64,000 nucleotides of DNA, taken from Isochrysis galbana. Taxonomy: Eukaryota > Haptophyta > Isochrysidales > Isochrysidaceae. The notes beneath the pieces were generated by a model that was not told the origin of the DNA, ran no database searches, and was given only the letters and a program-made list of their open reading frames with translations. The stretch spans positions 5,219,587 through 5,283,586 of the forward strand of contig CM030934.1 of the NCBI GenBank assembly GCA_018136815.1. Direction: 5' to 3'. Position 1 is the first letter of the stretch. The number at the start of each line of letters is the position of its first letter. The position numbers were made by a program, and so were the translations under genes. This document shows positions 32,431 to 43,489 of the stretch, piece after piece.

Positions 32431-34210
32431 TCACCAATCGCCAGGACCAGGGTCATAGTTCGGGTCTTCGGGGATGGACGTAGGGTCCTCGTTTACATCT
32501 AGCGTGGAAGAAACAGCTTTTTCAGCTCGAATCTCCTCCGCCTTGGGCTCAGGTGGAGGCGGAGGGGGTGCAGCTAGCGTCGGACGTGGTGGTGGTGCAA
32601 CTGGTGGCGGGGGAGGTGGTGCAACTGGCGTGGGCAGCGGGGAGGGTGCGAATGGAGGTGGGGGTGCCGGCTTGGAGACCGTGGGCGGTGGTAGCTTTTC
32701 CGTCAAATCGGGCATCTTAGGTGCCTTGATTTCTGGGATCTCAAACTCAGGGATCTTGAAACCGGATGCATCGGGGATTGATGGCAAACTGGCAGCTTGT
32801 TCCTTGAGCTCGGCAGCCTTGTCGCTCAGTTGCTTTCCAAACTCCACCAGTGCTGCACCGATGGCCAGCTTAGGCAAGGTGGAGCTAGCCTCAGTTTTGG
32901 TCGACTTATCCGCCGGCGCTGGCGAAATCGGCGAGGGAGCTGCAGGGACGGGCGGTTTTGCAGGGGGCGATGGCGGCGGTTTCGCAGAGGCAGCCGTCTT
33001 GGCAGCAGCACCAAGATCGGGAATACTCAAATCCGGAACCTCGAGGTCTGGCATTTTGATCTCTGGTACTCTCAGGTCAGGAAGTTTCAGGCCGCCGAAT
33101 AAAGGTGGTGGCGGCGAAGAGGGTGGTTTCGGCAACGGTGGGGGGGGTGAAGAGGACGGCTTAGGTGTTGCTTGCGCATCCGGTAGATCAAACTTCGGAA
33201 GTTCCAACGAACCCAATAACGGCATCTTGAAGCCCTCGAATAGCGGAGGCGGCGGCGGCGGTGGCAGCGGTGGTGGCGGCGGCGGTAGTGGTGGCGACTT
33301 CGCAGTGAGTGGAAGCTCGAACGATGGGAAATTGATGGCATTTGGAGAAGGCATCTTGAAACCCTCAAAGACGGGAGGTGCAGGCGAAGGTGAATTGCTG
33401 ACACGGGCGGGAGCTGCTTGTTTTGGTTTCTCAGGTGCAGGCGAGGGAATCGAAAATAGGCCACCGAATAGTTGTGCCGGTGGCGGCGGGGGTGGCGGCG
33501 GCGGGGGTGGTGGCGGGGGTGGCGGAGCGAAGAACTTTGCAAATGGCGATGGAGGCGGCGTGACCGGAGGGGGAGCCGGTGGGGCCGCTGGCGGCTTGAA
33601 GAAGCCACCAAAGAGATTATCCATTGGCGGAGGGGCCGGCGATGCCTTGATGGATGTCGGACGCTGCGTGGCCTTCTTTGCAGTGCGAGCCGGAGTAGGC
33701 ATACGAGCCGGTGCCCGAGGCGGCGGCGGAGGGGGAGGGGGGGAATTCCTGCGCATCGGTGCCGCCCGCTTCGGCGCGGCGCGCTGCGGCTGCTTCACGG
33801 TTGGTTTGGCTGACGCGCTAGCTTTCTGCAACAAGACAAAGGAACGCGAGTGGAAGGGTTGGAGGGGCAGCAAAGGTTGGAAAGTGACGCAAATTGTGCT
33901 GCTGGCAAGGTTAGAAAGTGACGCAAATTGTGCTGCTAGGGTACGGACTACGCCTTCCCCGCAGTCCCCCCTTCCCCCATCCATCCTTCGACCCCCTTTC
34001 CCTTCCCGTCGCTCCTTCTCTCCCACAAGGGCTCACTTTCCCTCGACACCCTCTCACCTTGACGGACGGGATGTCCCACTGCTTCTGGAAGTTGAACTGC
34101 ATAACGGGATAGGTGGCGCGCGTGGCGCGCAGCGGGACCGGCGTGTACATGCGGAGCGAGTCGACGGCTGAGCCGCCGATGAGGAGGAGCAGTGCAGCCG
34201 GGCACCACAT
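32431..34210 (-). CDS. Proline-rich protein with AHNAK-like KMPDL repeats and an N-terminal signal sequence, two exons
   Basis: Exon 1 (34,210-34,058) encodes 51 residues beginning MWCPAALLLLIGGSAVDS, a good secretory signal peptide, followed by a basic, Ser/Thr-containing stretch. Exon 2 (33,825-32,431) is joined across a 232-base intron (AAG then GTGAGA; TTGTTGCAG acceptor; phase 0), for 515 residues. The body alternates polyproline with short hydrophobic modules: VFEGFKMPSPN, LFEGFKMPLLG, LFGGLKLPDLRVPEIKMPDL and FKIPEFEIPEIKAPKMPDL. The x-P-[DE]-[LIF] rhythm recalls AHNAK repeats. A signal peptide followed by a transit-like stretch would fit import into a complex plastid, or the protein may be secreted. 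No enzyme domain is present. The function is unknown, and the exon 1 assignment rests on phase and signal-peptide quality. Confidence 0.65.
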
Positions 34211-34720
<510 letters not shown>

Positions 34721-36166
34721 AAAAGATAAAGAAAGGACAGGGGGGAAAGGGACAACGCCGTCCTCTCCTCTTCTTCGGCTCTTCATTTTTCAAAGAGTTC
34801 CATAGCCGACCAGAAGGAATCCGGGAGGCGCTGATTAAATTAAACGTCCGCGCAACCAAGAATAGTGTCTACAATTACATCATACTTTAGAAGTTGAGTC
34901 TAGGGGTTGACGGAAATAAACCCTACATAGTAAAATCCACCCGAATACCCATTTCACTCATCCACATCCAGACATCTAACTAGAGGCTATCGCTTCGCAG
35001 CCTACGCCGCTTCGTAGCCAGCACGCCGGCACGCCGATGGCGCGCTAGCGGCTAGCGGCCACTTGCAGCTAGAGGCGGCCAGAAAGCGCCCGGAGGGTGG
35101 GTGTAGTGGTAGTGGGTACGACACACGAACACGATCGCGTCCATGTCAAAGGTGTACAGGGAGGAGCTGTTCAGGAGAACGGCAGCCTTGATGAAGATGT
35201 CGACGGCCGACTGATGGATGTGGCGGCCGTACGCGAGGTGCATCGTGATGATGTCCCTGCGCTCGTCGTCGTCGATGTGCCGCCGCTTCGAGGAGTGTGC
35301 AGGGGGCCCGTTTTCGACGATCAATGCGGATGAGAGGCCCCGCCGGATCCCAAACAAATACACATGAGACAGGAGCCACCCGGATGGTCACGCCAATCGG
35401 GCAGACTGCGCGCCGAAACCTCGTCGAAGTAACCAATCCGCGGAGCCCATGCTGAACGTTGAGCCGTCGCCGAGGGCCGAGGGAGGCCATAGCCATAGAG
35501 ACCTTGGCGGGTTTCACGCCCGGCCAGAAAAGAACGACCACTCAGAAAATCAAAGACAGAACATTCGCCTACCCGAACACGCCGACACCCAGCAGCCTAA
35601 AAGCCCTGTACCTAGTGGCGTGGAGATACATTATAGGGGACTTCTACAGAGCAGAATTCGAAAACTACACGTTTCACCACAGCTACCGGTCACTGAACGC
35701 ACACTAAGCAGATTCATGAATGTCGTGAGAGGCCTCGAAACCTCGGGAGAACGCTCATCGGCGCGCACGAACAAAGCCTCCCAAGGGAGCAAGCCCAAAA
35801 CCAAGGTGCGCGAGAGCTCAGTGCTCCGCTTTACACAACCGACAGAAAAAACTCCCTCATGATAAGCACGAACCTGACTCTAGTGAGGAGCGAAAAGGAA
35901 AAGGGACGACACCGACAACACAATGGTCCCTTTGAACGGAAAAAGAGATCTGGGAGTGCGCATTGCTCATCGTGAAAGGTGGCGGTGAGTGCGCTCCTTG
36001 GCAGCTGCACTCGAGTTTGCCGGTCTTTTATAAGCACAAGGCGTGTTCCACGCCTCCTCTTCATAACCTTGAGAGAAGGCAGTGAGGGTTTGCGAACCAA
36101 GGGAAGACGAGAGATATGGGGCTGTGTGTCCTTCTACCGACTACATTGGTGCCGATCTTGGCCTTA
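34721..36166 (-). mobile_element. Retroelement fragment (same family as 52.6-52.9 kb) and spacer
   Basis: Minus-strand 35,440-35,290 matches plus-strand 52,735-52,860: TTTCGGCGCGC, CCCGATTGGCGTGAC, GGGTGGC-CCTGT, CCGGCGGGG and TCGAAAACGGGC occur in order. One minus frame (35,363-35,052) reads DDERRDIITMHLAYGRHIHQ, which looks protein-like but matches no family I know. The remainder (35,541-36,166) has no supported gene; the last part is probably the 3' untranslated region of the sirtuin gene. Confidence 0.5.
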
Positions 36167-39100
36167 TCACTGTCTAAGAGCACGCCATGCCATCGCTGCT
36201 TGGGGCGGTGGTCTACGTATGCCCATTGAGTATCTATGTCCAGGAGAGGAATCGTGGTCGGAGAGCAGTGGCGACCCGCTCCGACCTCTGCACTCACCTC
36301 GTTGAGTTGCAACAGCGAGCATTTCAGCCAGCGTTGTTGTCTCCTCATATCCAAACCGCGCACCCGCCGATCCGCTTAGACGCTCTCGTCGTGCACGTGG
36401 AGATTCCGTCGCCGCCGCAGGTCGCTTTGCGAACGGTTCGCGCAGCGGTCCATTGGCAGACTTGCTGGTTGGCTGTATGCGTTGCAGAGAAACCAATGTC
36501 TGCTGCCCTCCCAATGCTACACTGTCGTAGCTGAACGCTTTGGTCCTCTCCCCGCATTCAGGCGAGCCTGTCCGGGTCGCCTCATCAGACTTGCGCAAGC
36601 TCTGCGCCTGTCGTAGGGTCATCGGCCGGCCTAAGTTTGCAAGCATCTTTGATGGGTGCGAGCCGCTACGCACCCCAAACGCCGACGACGGTCGTGCAGG
36701 CACCGCACAGCCGGACGGAGAGTGTGGCGCCATGGCAGCACCGCTGGCACTCGAGGCGCACCCGAATGTCACACTCGCGCCAATTTGCGCGCGCGTAGAC
36801 GAGGACTCGCCCGTTGCCTCGTACGCTGATCGTGCCGAGACGGCCGCTCGCATTTTGGGTGAGCTCGAGTGGCTTTTCAGCGATCCTGCATCAGGTGAAG
36901 TTTGCGAACTGCCGCAGCTCACACTTCGTGAGCGTGATCTGAGCTCGCCAGAGCCAGAGCAAACAGGTGTCCGCGATGGCGACACCTCCGGCGAGCTGGT
37001 CCCATCGTTCGGCTCAAAGGCTGTGAACTCCGTTGTCACCCCCCCCGCCGGCATCCTGAGCTCCGAGTTCGATGGTCTGCTCAGCAAGGGAGACTTAAGC
37101 GGCGACGATATTAAGTCGTCTGTACCGGTCCCAAAGCGCGACCGTGAGGGCGTTCCAGCGTCCGAGTTATACCGCACTGGCTGGGACAGCCCTCGCTTAG
37201 CGCCACACTCGGGATCATATTGCGGATCATCCGCTTCGGACGCAAACCGATCCTCGTGCCCCGTGGACTCCATACTCTGCGCGCGGCGCACTAAGGGTGA
37301 GGTTGGCGCCGAGGCACTGGATGTAGACGCAAGGGACATGCGACGTGACCGCGGAGCCGTGCTAATCTCAGGATAGCACCGTAGACCCTCTACGAACGAC
37401 CGTCCAGATCCATTGTCGAAGCAGAATTTCGGCTCATCGGCGACTTTTGGGCGTCTGCGCGCCTCCACCACGCTCGCACGTCTTGATTTGGTCGATCCCA
37501 ACTCGTCTGCTCGTGACGCATCCACGAGATCGTCAAGGCCCGCAACCCACTCCCCGTCGCCGCATCCAAGAGCAACGGATAGCGCCTCTGACTCGCGTAG
37601 CAGCACTAGCTCCGCCTCGTCTTTCCCTCCGCTCCAGACTTGGGAATCCTGACCAGATGGGAGAGGCTCCGCGCGCGAACGCGTCCCAATTGAGGTCGTC
37701 TCCACGGGCGGGCCCGCGGGCGGGCGCTGGCCCGCGAAGCACGCCGTCTTGTTCACGAGCGGCAGCGACGCTAGATCTCCGGCAGCCGCAGCCTCGAGCC
37801 ACCAAGCACCCAACGACATTATGACCCCCTCAATGATCAAGGTGAACCACGAGCCATCGGGCGAACGGTGACTGACGTAGCCGACGCCAGGTCCAGCACG
37901 CTCATCGAGCTCACGCCCTCGAAAGCGCTGGCCAGGGACTGCACCAATGTGCATGTACACAGGATGCTTGGCGCATTGACAGTTGTGGTTGAGCAGCTGC
38001 ACGGTTGCATTGGGCCTCAAGTCGAGGTACATCCGGGGCGCGCCCTCGGAGTTGCGAATCCCATCATGACCATAGGGCACGAGAACCAGTTCCGGCACAT
38101 GCGCCCAAGAGAGCGGCTGCAGTGAGGCTACTGGCGTTGAGTCGCCCAGAGCCGCGATGAGCGCACACAGAACCTCGTTCGGCGAGCCGTACATGCGCAA
38201 GGTCAGACAGCCGTCGCTCTCTGTCTGCTGCGTCCCTACGACCACGACCCCGAGGCTGCCGCCCGCGTCTCCCCATTTCGATCGTTCCGCAGCACGCGTG
38301 ACCAACACCTCGATCGGGTCGGCCCCGAGGTGCGGCGACACGCCCAGTGCGAGGACTAGGTCGGCTTGCTCTGCCTCTTTCGCCAGCTGCGCACGCTCGC
38401 CATGCCGCATGGTGCCGGCTGGCTTCACGGCAGGATTGGACGGATCGAACCAACTGCCGCACACCTCAAGCGTCGCAGCTTGTGGGAAGCCCGCCTTTTG
38501 AGCGAGCCCATCGCGCCCCGCTTGCACCCAGCTCTGTACAAGCCCAAGCTCGTACAAGCGCACGAGAGCATGGTGTGCCGCGGATGGCCGACGCCCGCGC
38601 TTGAACTGGGCCTCGCGCTCGAGGGCATGCCCTTCAGCCGAGGCGTCAGCCGGGGAGAGGCCGGGTCCCGTGAATACGACTGTTCGGCGCGACACCTTCA
38701 GCAGGCGGACCAGCTGATCCAGCTTGGATGCCTGCACGCCCGGGTGATCCTGGAATTCGCTCGGCGTCAGCAAGTACCCTTCCTGGAGCACCATCTCTTT
38801 CGTCGAGATGGAGCAGCCTTCGGGTGTGCCCTCGAGACGTGCGGCAGACGAGCGCCGGCCATCCAGCTTCGTCACTAGCTTGGTCTTTGAGCGCCACGTG
38901 CACCTGGGCGGCAACGTTGGCCCGCTGTGCAGCCGCCCATGGAAGAAGAGCTCGTGTGTGCAGTCGAGGAAGGGCACGGAGTGGAGCCGTTTCAAGACCG
39001 AGCTACGGAAGCGCGCGTCGGACGGGTCGAGCTCTCGCAGATCGCTCTCGTCCTGCGCTAGCTTGGCAGCTCGCCGCGCCTTCGCCGCCTCGGCTGCCGC

Positions 39101-39421
39101 GCGAGCCACCTCAGCGCGCTCGGTCTCCGATTTCTCAAACTGGCGCCTCTCCTCTTCTTCCCGCTTCTCCTTGGCGATGGTGGCCATATGGAGGACATGT
39201 AGAAGTTGCGAGACGAGGCCGGAGCAGGGCATGCTCCCATCGTCCCCATACAACTTAGTGCACGCGTGCACACACGCCGCCACGTCCTTGGAGAGCGTGG
39301 GGCTTGGCGCAAGGCCGAGCGCGCAGCATGCCGCGTTTGCGAGAGAGCGAGGGTCCATCGTCGCCCAGACGGCAGCAGCAGCCTGGTGCGCGGCAGAGTA
39401 GCTGGCCGCGCCGTCGGCCAT
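36167..39421 (-). CDS. Divergent, probably catalytically inactive sirtuin (SIR2-like) protein
   Basis: A single exon of 1084 residues. Residues 83-128 form a charged coiled coil. Residues about 235-425 follow the SIR2 fold order: LVRLLKVSRRTVVFTGPGLS (NAD-binding strand and loop, normally T-G-A-G-x-S), VQAGRDGLAQKAG (normally Q-N-x-D-x-L-H-x-x-A-G), LEVCGSWF (normally E-L-H-G-s-x-x), ADLVLALGVS (normally D-x-x-x-x-x-G-T-S) and LGVVVVGTQQT. The catalytic His is Cys321, the Asn of the QN-D motif is missing, and the first loop is GPG. The zinc-finger CxxC pairs are not seen. Deacylase activity is therefore unlikely, though NAD-type binding may persist. Residues 600-1084 are Ser-rich and disordered. 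The ATG at 39,421 is the first in a frame preceded by homopyrimidine sequence. Assignment rests on motif order. Confidence 0.72.
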   Translation of the reverse strand: MADGAASYSAAHQAAAAVWATMDPRSLANAACCALGLAPSPTLSKDVAACVHACTKLYGDDGSMPCSGLVSQLLHVLHMATIAKEKREEEERRQFEKSETERAEVARAAAEAAKARRAAKLAQDESDLRELDPSDARFRSSVLKRLHSVPFLDCTHELFFHGRLHSGPTLPPRCTWRSKTKLVTKLDGRRSSAARLEGTPEGCSISTKEMVLQEGYLLTPSEFQDHPGVQASKLDQLVRLLKVSRRTVVFTGPGLSPADASAEGHALEREAQFKRGRRPSAAHHALVRLYELGLVQSWVQAGRDGLAQKAGFPQAATLEVCGSWFDPSNPAVKPAGTMRHGERAQLAKEAEQADLVLALGVSPHLGADPIEVLVTRAAERSKWGDAGGSLGVVVVGTQQTESDGCLTLRMYGSPNEVLCALIAALGDSTPVASLQPLSWAHVPELVLVPYGHDGIRNSEGAPRMYLDLRPNATVQLLNHNCQCAKHPVYMHIGAVPGQRFRGRELDERAGPGVGYVSHRSPDGSWFTLIIEGVIMSLGAWWLEAAAAGDLASLPLVNKTACFAGQRPPAGPPVETTSIGTRSRAEPLPSGQDSQVWSGGKDEAELVLLRESEALSVALGCGDGEWVAGLDDLVDASRADELGSTKSRRASVVEARRRPKVADEPKFCFDNGSGRSFVEGLRCYPEISTAPRSRRMSLASTSSASAPTSPLVRRAQSMESTGHEDRFASEADDPQYDPECGAKRGLSQPVRYNSDAGTPSRSRFGTGTDDLISSPLKSPLLSRPSNSELRMPAGGVTTEFTAFEPNDGTSSPEVSPSRTPVCSGSGELRSRSRSVSCGSSQTSPDAGSLKSHSSSPKMRAAVSARSAYEATGESSSTRAQIGASVTFGCASSASGAAMAPHSPSGCAVPARPSSAFGVRSGSHPSKMLANLGRPMTLRQAQSLRKSDEATRTGSPECGERTKAFSYDSVALGGQQTLVSLQRIQPTSKSANGPLREPFAKRPAAATESPRARRERLSGSAGARFGYEETTTLAEMLAVATQRGECRGRSGSPLLSDHDSSPGHRYSMGIRRPPPQAAMAWRALRQ

Positions 39422-40012
39422 CGCGGACCACAGTGTCCCTTCCCCCCCCCCCCCCGCCCAATCTCCTCCTCCCCCGCTCCCCCCCCCCGCTCCCCCTCCC
39501 CCCCTTCTTCAGGCGTCCTCTCCTCTCCGCCGACGGCGACCACACGCAGATACCCTCAACTTCCGCTCCCCCACCTCCTCCTCACCCCTCAAGACCCTCG
39601 CGGCCCGCCCTCCTGCCCTCCCCTCCTCCTTCCTCTCCCGCGAGCGCTCTCCTGCGTCCTTCCTCCCTCCCTTCCCCCCCCGCCCCCGCCGCCTCTCTCT
39701 CTCCCCCTCCCCCGTTCGACCCTCCTCGCCCTCTCTCTCTCCCCCCCCCCCCCCCCTCTCTCTCTCGTCCTCCCCCCCTCTTTCTCTCCCTCTTCCTCCC
39801 TCTCCTCTCCCCCCCTCTCCTCTCCCCTCCCCATCCCTCACGTTCTCTCTCCTTCCTCCCACCTCCTCCACATCTCTCTCCCGTTCCCTTCTCTTCTCTC
39901 CCCGTCTCTGCGTATCCGCCACCTCGCCTCCTCTCCCCGCCATCTCTCTCTCTCTCGTCGCTATCGCCCGAGATTGACCACGCTGCGGATCGACCCCCTC
40001 ACGGAGTTCTCT
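39422..40012. repeat. Long homopyrimidine tract
   Basis: About 520 bases of C, CT and CCT repeats on the plus strand upstream of the sirtuin-like gene. Purines are rare until about 39,955. Frames through it are low complexity. Confidence 0.8.
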
Positions 40013-40990
40013 ATAAAACACACACAGGATAATTCTCCCTCCTCTCTCTCTCCCTCTCTCATCCGTTCGTTCGTGCGCTGGCGCCGGCTCTTCCCCGCCC
40101 TTCTCAAAACATCTTTCAACTCCTATATAGTACTCTATCTTTGGCAGTACTCTATTGTCTACAGACACAAGGTTGGCACTTCCCCCCCCCCCCCCTTTCC
40201 TAAAGTAGAGGCATGAGCCTCGTAGAACGGCCCGCCTCGTGAAGCGGCCCGCAACGTTCCCCATGGCTCCCACGGCCAAGCCCAAGCCTCCCTCGCGCCC
40301 AGAGATGCCCAAACAAAGGGCACTAACTACACCATGCAGGCCCGCGACAAGGCCGACGATCTTCGAGAGCGAGAGCGAGCTCGCCGCGCATCACTTGAGG
40401 CATGCCATCTAGTGTGCTCTTGTCAACATGTTCCGTGCCCTGGGAATGTGTTCCTTTGTTCCTTTGTTGTGATACTTGTGGCAATCTCAAGAAGGGAGTG
40501 TGCAAGAAGCAAGAAGAGGGGATGTGTGCAGCTTCGGAGGCTTGCAGCTCGTGTGGATGTTGGGTGTCAAAGCGCGTTGAGTGACTCAGAGCCCGTTCTC
40601 GATGTCGGGGCTGATGCACGAGGCTCGCAATGTCGCGCACACATATGCAAAAAAATGCATTGCGAGTCACAACGAGCTTCAACTGAAAAAATAAGCACAT
40701 GTCGGCCAAGCTCTCTACATGAGGAGGCTTTCATGCAGTTTGAGCACCTTCTAGAAACCAAAGGGTAAGATTTTATAGTGCCTAATAGAAATGGGGCCGA
40801 TCCAAGAAGCTCATGCCTCTAGGGGTAAACCCCCTCTACTCTACTCTAGAGGACTGCTTAGAACAGAGGAAAATCCCACACTCTCCCCGAGCGCGTTTCG
40901 TCGACGCGCAAGATCTCGCGAATCATCCGCTATCATTTATTCGCTCTCCACTGTGGATTTCCCCCCCCGCCAGCCGCCAGCCCTCCAGAC
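40013..40990. other. Spacer, possible 5' exons of the following gene
   Basis: An ATG at 40,264 opens 49 codons (MAPTAKPKPPSRPEMPK). A frame after a CATGCAG acceptor-like site at 40,340 encodes ARDKADDLRERERARRASLE. Either could be a short exon, but I cannot link them to the gene after 41,230. Confidence 0.3.
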
Positions 40991-41173
40991 CCTAGATGGG
41001 CAATACGTATTTACCGTATTTGGCCAGAGGCCAAATACATATGTATTTGGCTGTATTTGAAGCGCGTCCTGGGTTGTAGGCCTCGAATGTATTTGAAATG
41101 TATTTGGCCGGAGGCCAAATACATATGTATTTGGCTGTATTTGCAGGCCCCAGCACCGTATTTCCCATCTAGG
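40991..41173. mobile_element. Compact hAT-like MITE (family B, 183 bp)
   Basis: It begins CCTAGATGGGCAATACG and ends with the inverse of CCTAGATGGGAAATACG. The target site CTCCAGAC is duplicated exactly (40,983-40,990 and 41,174-41,181). Nearly the whole element consists of GTATTTGG motifs in both orientations. A 44-bp module containing a GCCAAATAC/GTATTTGGC palindrome occurs at 41,016-41,059 and again at 41,100-41,143. Confidence 0.92.
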
Positions 41174-41232
41174 CTCCAGACCGCTCTTTGATGGGACCGC
41201 CTCCGCGCGGCAGGTAGGGGGTAGCCATAGCG

Positions 41233-41962
41233 ATGGCGGAGGCCGCTGCCGTGGTGCCTGGTGCCTGGTGCCCGGTGCCGCCCCGCGAGCGCCAGGCGAC
41301 GAGAACCAGCCCATGCAGACGAAGGTGCGAGCGGCGAGGAAGCGGAGGACGGCCGCCGAGGCGCGCCAGGCGCCAGGTCCGCCTCGAGGAGGCGGCTGCA
41401 GAAGAAGCGGCAGCGGNNNNNNNNNNNNNNNNNNNNNNNNNNNNNNNNNNNNNNNNNNNNNNNNNNNNNNNNNNNNNNNNNNNNNNNNNNNNNNNNNNNN
41501 NNNNNNNNNNNNNNNNTCGGTGGCTGGGTCTTTCCGGACGACAAGCGGGCCACCATCATGCAGGTGCTTGACAAGGCTGGCCTCAGCCACAGGCACAACG
41601 CTCCCGGCGCAAGCGCCGCAAACAAGCAAGAGAGTGCCGCCGTTAACGCTGCAGCAGCCAAGGATGCCTCGAGCACCGCGTGCGCTGGAGCGACGCTGAC
41701 TGTGGCTCCTCACAAACGGGCTCTCCTGGTGACTGGTGAGACTATGAAGGTGAAGGATGTGTTGAAGAGCCTACATGGCAGCTGGAACAAGACCCTCAAA
41801 GGCTGGGTTTTCCCCGGGTCGCAGCGGGCCACTCTTCTAGAGACGCTCCGAGCGGATGCTAGCAACACTGTCACCGAAGCGAGCGCCTCGCAATCGCCAG
41901 CGGCCAAGAGGCAAAAGAAGAGCGCCGAAGATGAGTTCATCGATGATGATGAGAGTGAGTAG
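41233..41962 (+). CDS. Protein with two GxW..xLxGWVFP modules, interrupted by an assembly gap
   Basis: Before the gap (41,233-41,416) the sequence encodes a basic, Ala/Arg-rich N-terminus in one of several open frames. The gap prevents choosing the frame. After the gap the frame from 41,519 to the stop at 41,960 encodes GGWVFPDDKRATIMQVLDKAGL. It then runs through an Ala-rich linker to ALLVTGETMKVKDVLKSLHG, with WNKTLKGWVFPGSQRATLLETL next, and a nuclear-type tail KRQKKSAEDEFIDDDE. The two modules are copies of one another, and the first is cut by the gap. Such modules occur, as I recall, in algal and large-virus DNA-associated proteins, but I cannot name the family with certainty. The stop lies within GTGAGTAG, a possible donor, so a further exon is possible. 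Confidence 0.55.
41417..41516. other. Assembly gap (100 N)
   Basis: Exactly 100 undetermined bases; the size is probably nominal. It removes part of the coding sequence of the gene around it. Confidence 1.
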
Positions 41963-43489
41963 AGGCGATCTAAGCGAACGCGCAGCTCTTCAGTGCGAAT
42001 TGTGGCTAGGATCTCGCTTTGATGCATACATGCGTCTACGAGTAAAACATACTGATTCGTCCTGCCCGTCTTCTCCTAGTAGTTTGGCAAACCTATGTTG
42101 CCTTCGTGTGACTTGCCAATGGGCAGGTGCCGCATATGATCTAGGCTGCTTTCCCACCTTCGTTTGTTCCTGGGAGCGCTAAGCTTTCCGGTGCAGGAGA
42201 GTGCTTGGCCAACCTGCGAATTCACGTCACATCCGATACCCTTGAGGATGGTAGCCACATCCCATGCTTGCGCATTCACAAAAACATGTCATGTCCGGTA
42301 CCTACTCTTGAGGACCGTAGCCACATCCCATGTATGCCTATGTGCCCACCTGTGCGGTGTTTTGCCACGCCGCAATCACCGACTACCGTACCATTACCGT
42401 TTACATTCATTGATTATTTATTGAGATGGCGCAACTGCCACTAGCCATGCACCAACCCAAATCCGCCAATTTGTGCAAGTTCGGATCCCATCCGTTCTCC
42501 GCTTAGGACGGGGTATCATTGAGTGCTGGGTGTCTTGTACCATGTCCTGCGTTTTCTCGTTGCGCATCGCTGTGGGGGCTACCGAGGGGGGTCGGGGCCC
42601 AAAGGGCACCAAAAAAAACCTTTTAATTTTAATAGTCCCGCCTCACTTGTCGCACTGAAACACGCGCTCACGAAGCCACGCCCATCCTCCTTCTTCTCCC
42701 TCACTCCCCGCCTTGCGGCAACTCCCCTCGTGCTCTACTTAGGGGCTCAGGTTGTGCGGGGGTTCTGAGTAGAGCGGGATGCACTTGTCCCCAACGGTAT
42801 ATGTTCTCGCCTTCATCTTGTTCTGTTAGGTGACCTATTTCTATATATAACATGTATTACGTATTACATAGTTTCGTCTCTTTAGCGTGTACCAGTGTCT
42901 GTCTTCTGTGTCTGTGGCTGTGGACGGCCGCCCATTCGAGTGGCCGATTATAGCGCGAAATCTCGCGACTCTTTATGTGAGTCTTTCGGCTAGACCGAGA
43001 GCTTTCGCTCTTTCGCTACGAGGCTGAACTCCTCGCTCAGCTGTAGCCTACCTTTCTCATTCTCTTTCTCGGTGAATGAATACGGGGGTGTTGAGCTCTG
43101 ATATTTTTTTGAGCTTGGGTTTTCTTCCATAAGCGGCCTTATAGGTGCGCATGGAGTTGTGGAGATTCATCTGAGTGCTGCCTCGAACCAGAGTGGCAAA
43201 CCTCATTAGGGTGGACTTTCATAACTCAAAACTTATATTTCTCCGCGCGGCGCGCAACGACAACGACAACCAGTCGCGCGGTCGCACCTTGCTGGCGGCG
43301 AAACTCGAAACTCGAAATAATATACACACATGCACAGATGCACAGATGATAGATGATAGATTATATTACTCAATGTCATAGTCATAGCCACAGACCATAG
43401 AGACAACACACTCAAAAACATTCTGATTCTGCTGGAAGGCTCGGAATGGTGTCGCACGTCTCCACGTGTAACGTGTAATCCAGCATATA
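41963..43489. repeat. Intergenic region with dispersed repeat R3, copy 2
   Basis: 42,655-42,840 matches 16,880-17,060. A phrase TAGCCACATCCCATG occurs at 42,250 and 42,312 within a longer imperfect duplication. GGGGCCCAAAGGGCACC at 42,593 recurs at 7773. No gene supported in 41,963-43,489. Confidence 0.55.

Noticed and set aside
32474..34171. 565-codon plus-strand open frame, Gly-rich
   Set aside because: It is the antisense of the proline-rich repeat protein; Gly runs mirror Pro codons and there is no domain.
36540..37376. 278-codon plus-strand frame opposite the sirtuin gene
   Set aside because: Antisense shadow of the Ser-rich tail; composition follows the reverse codons.
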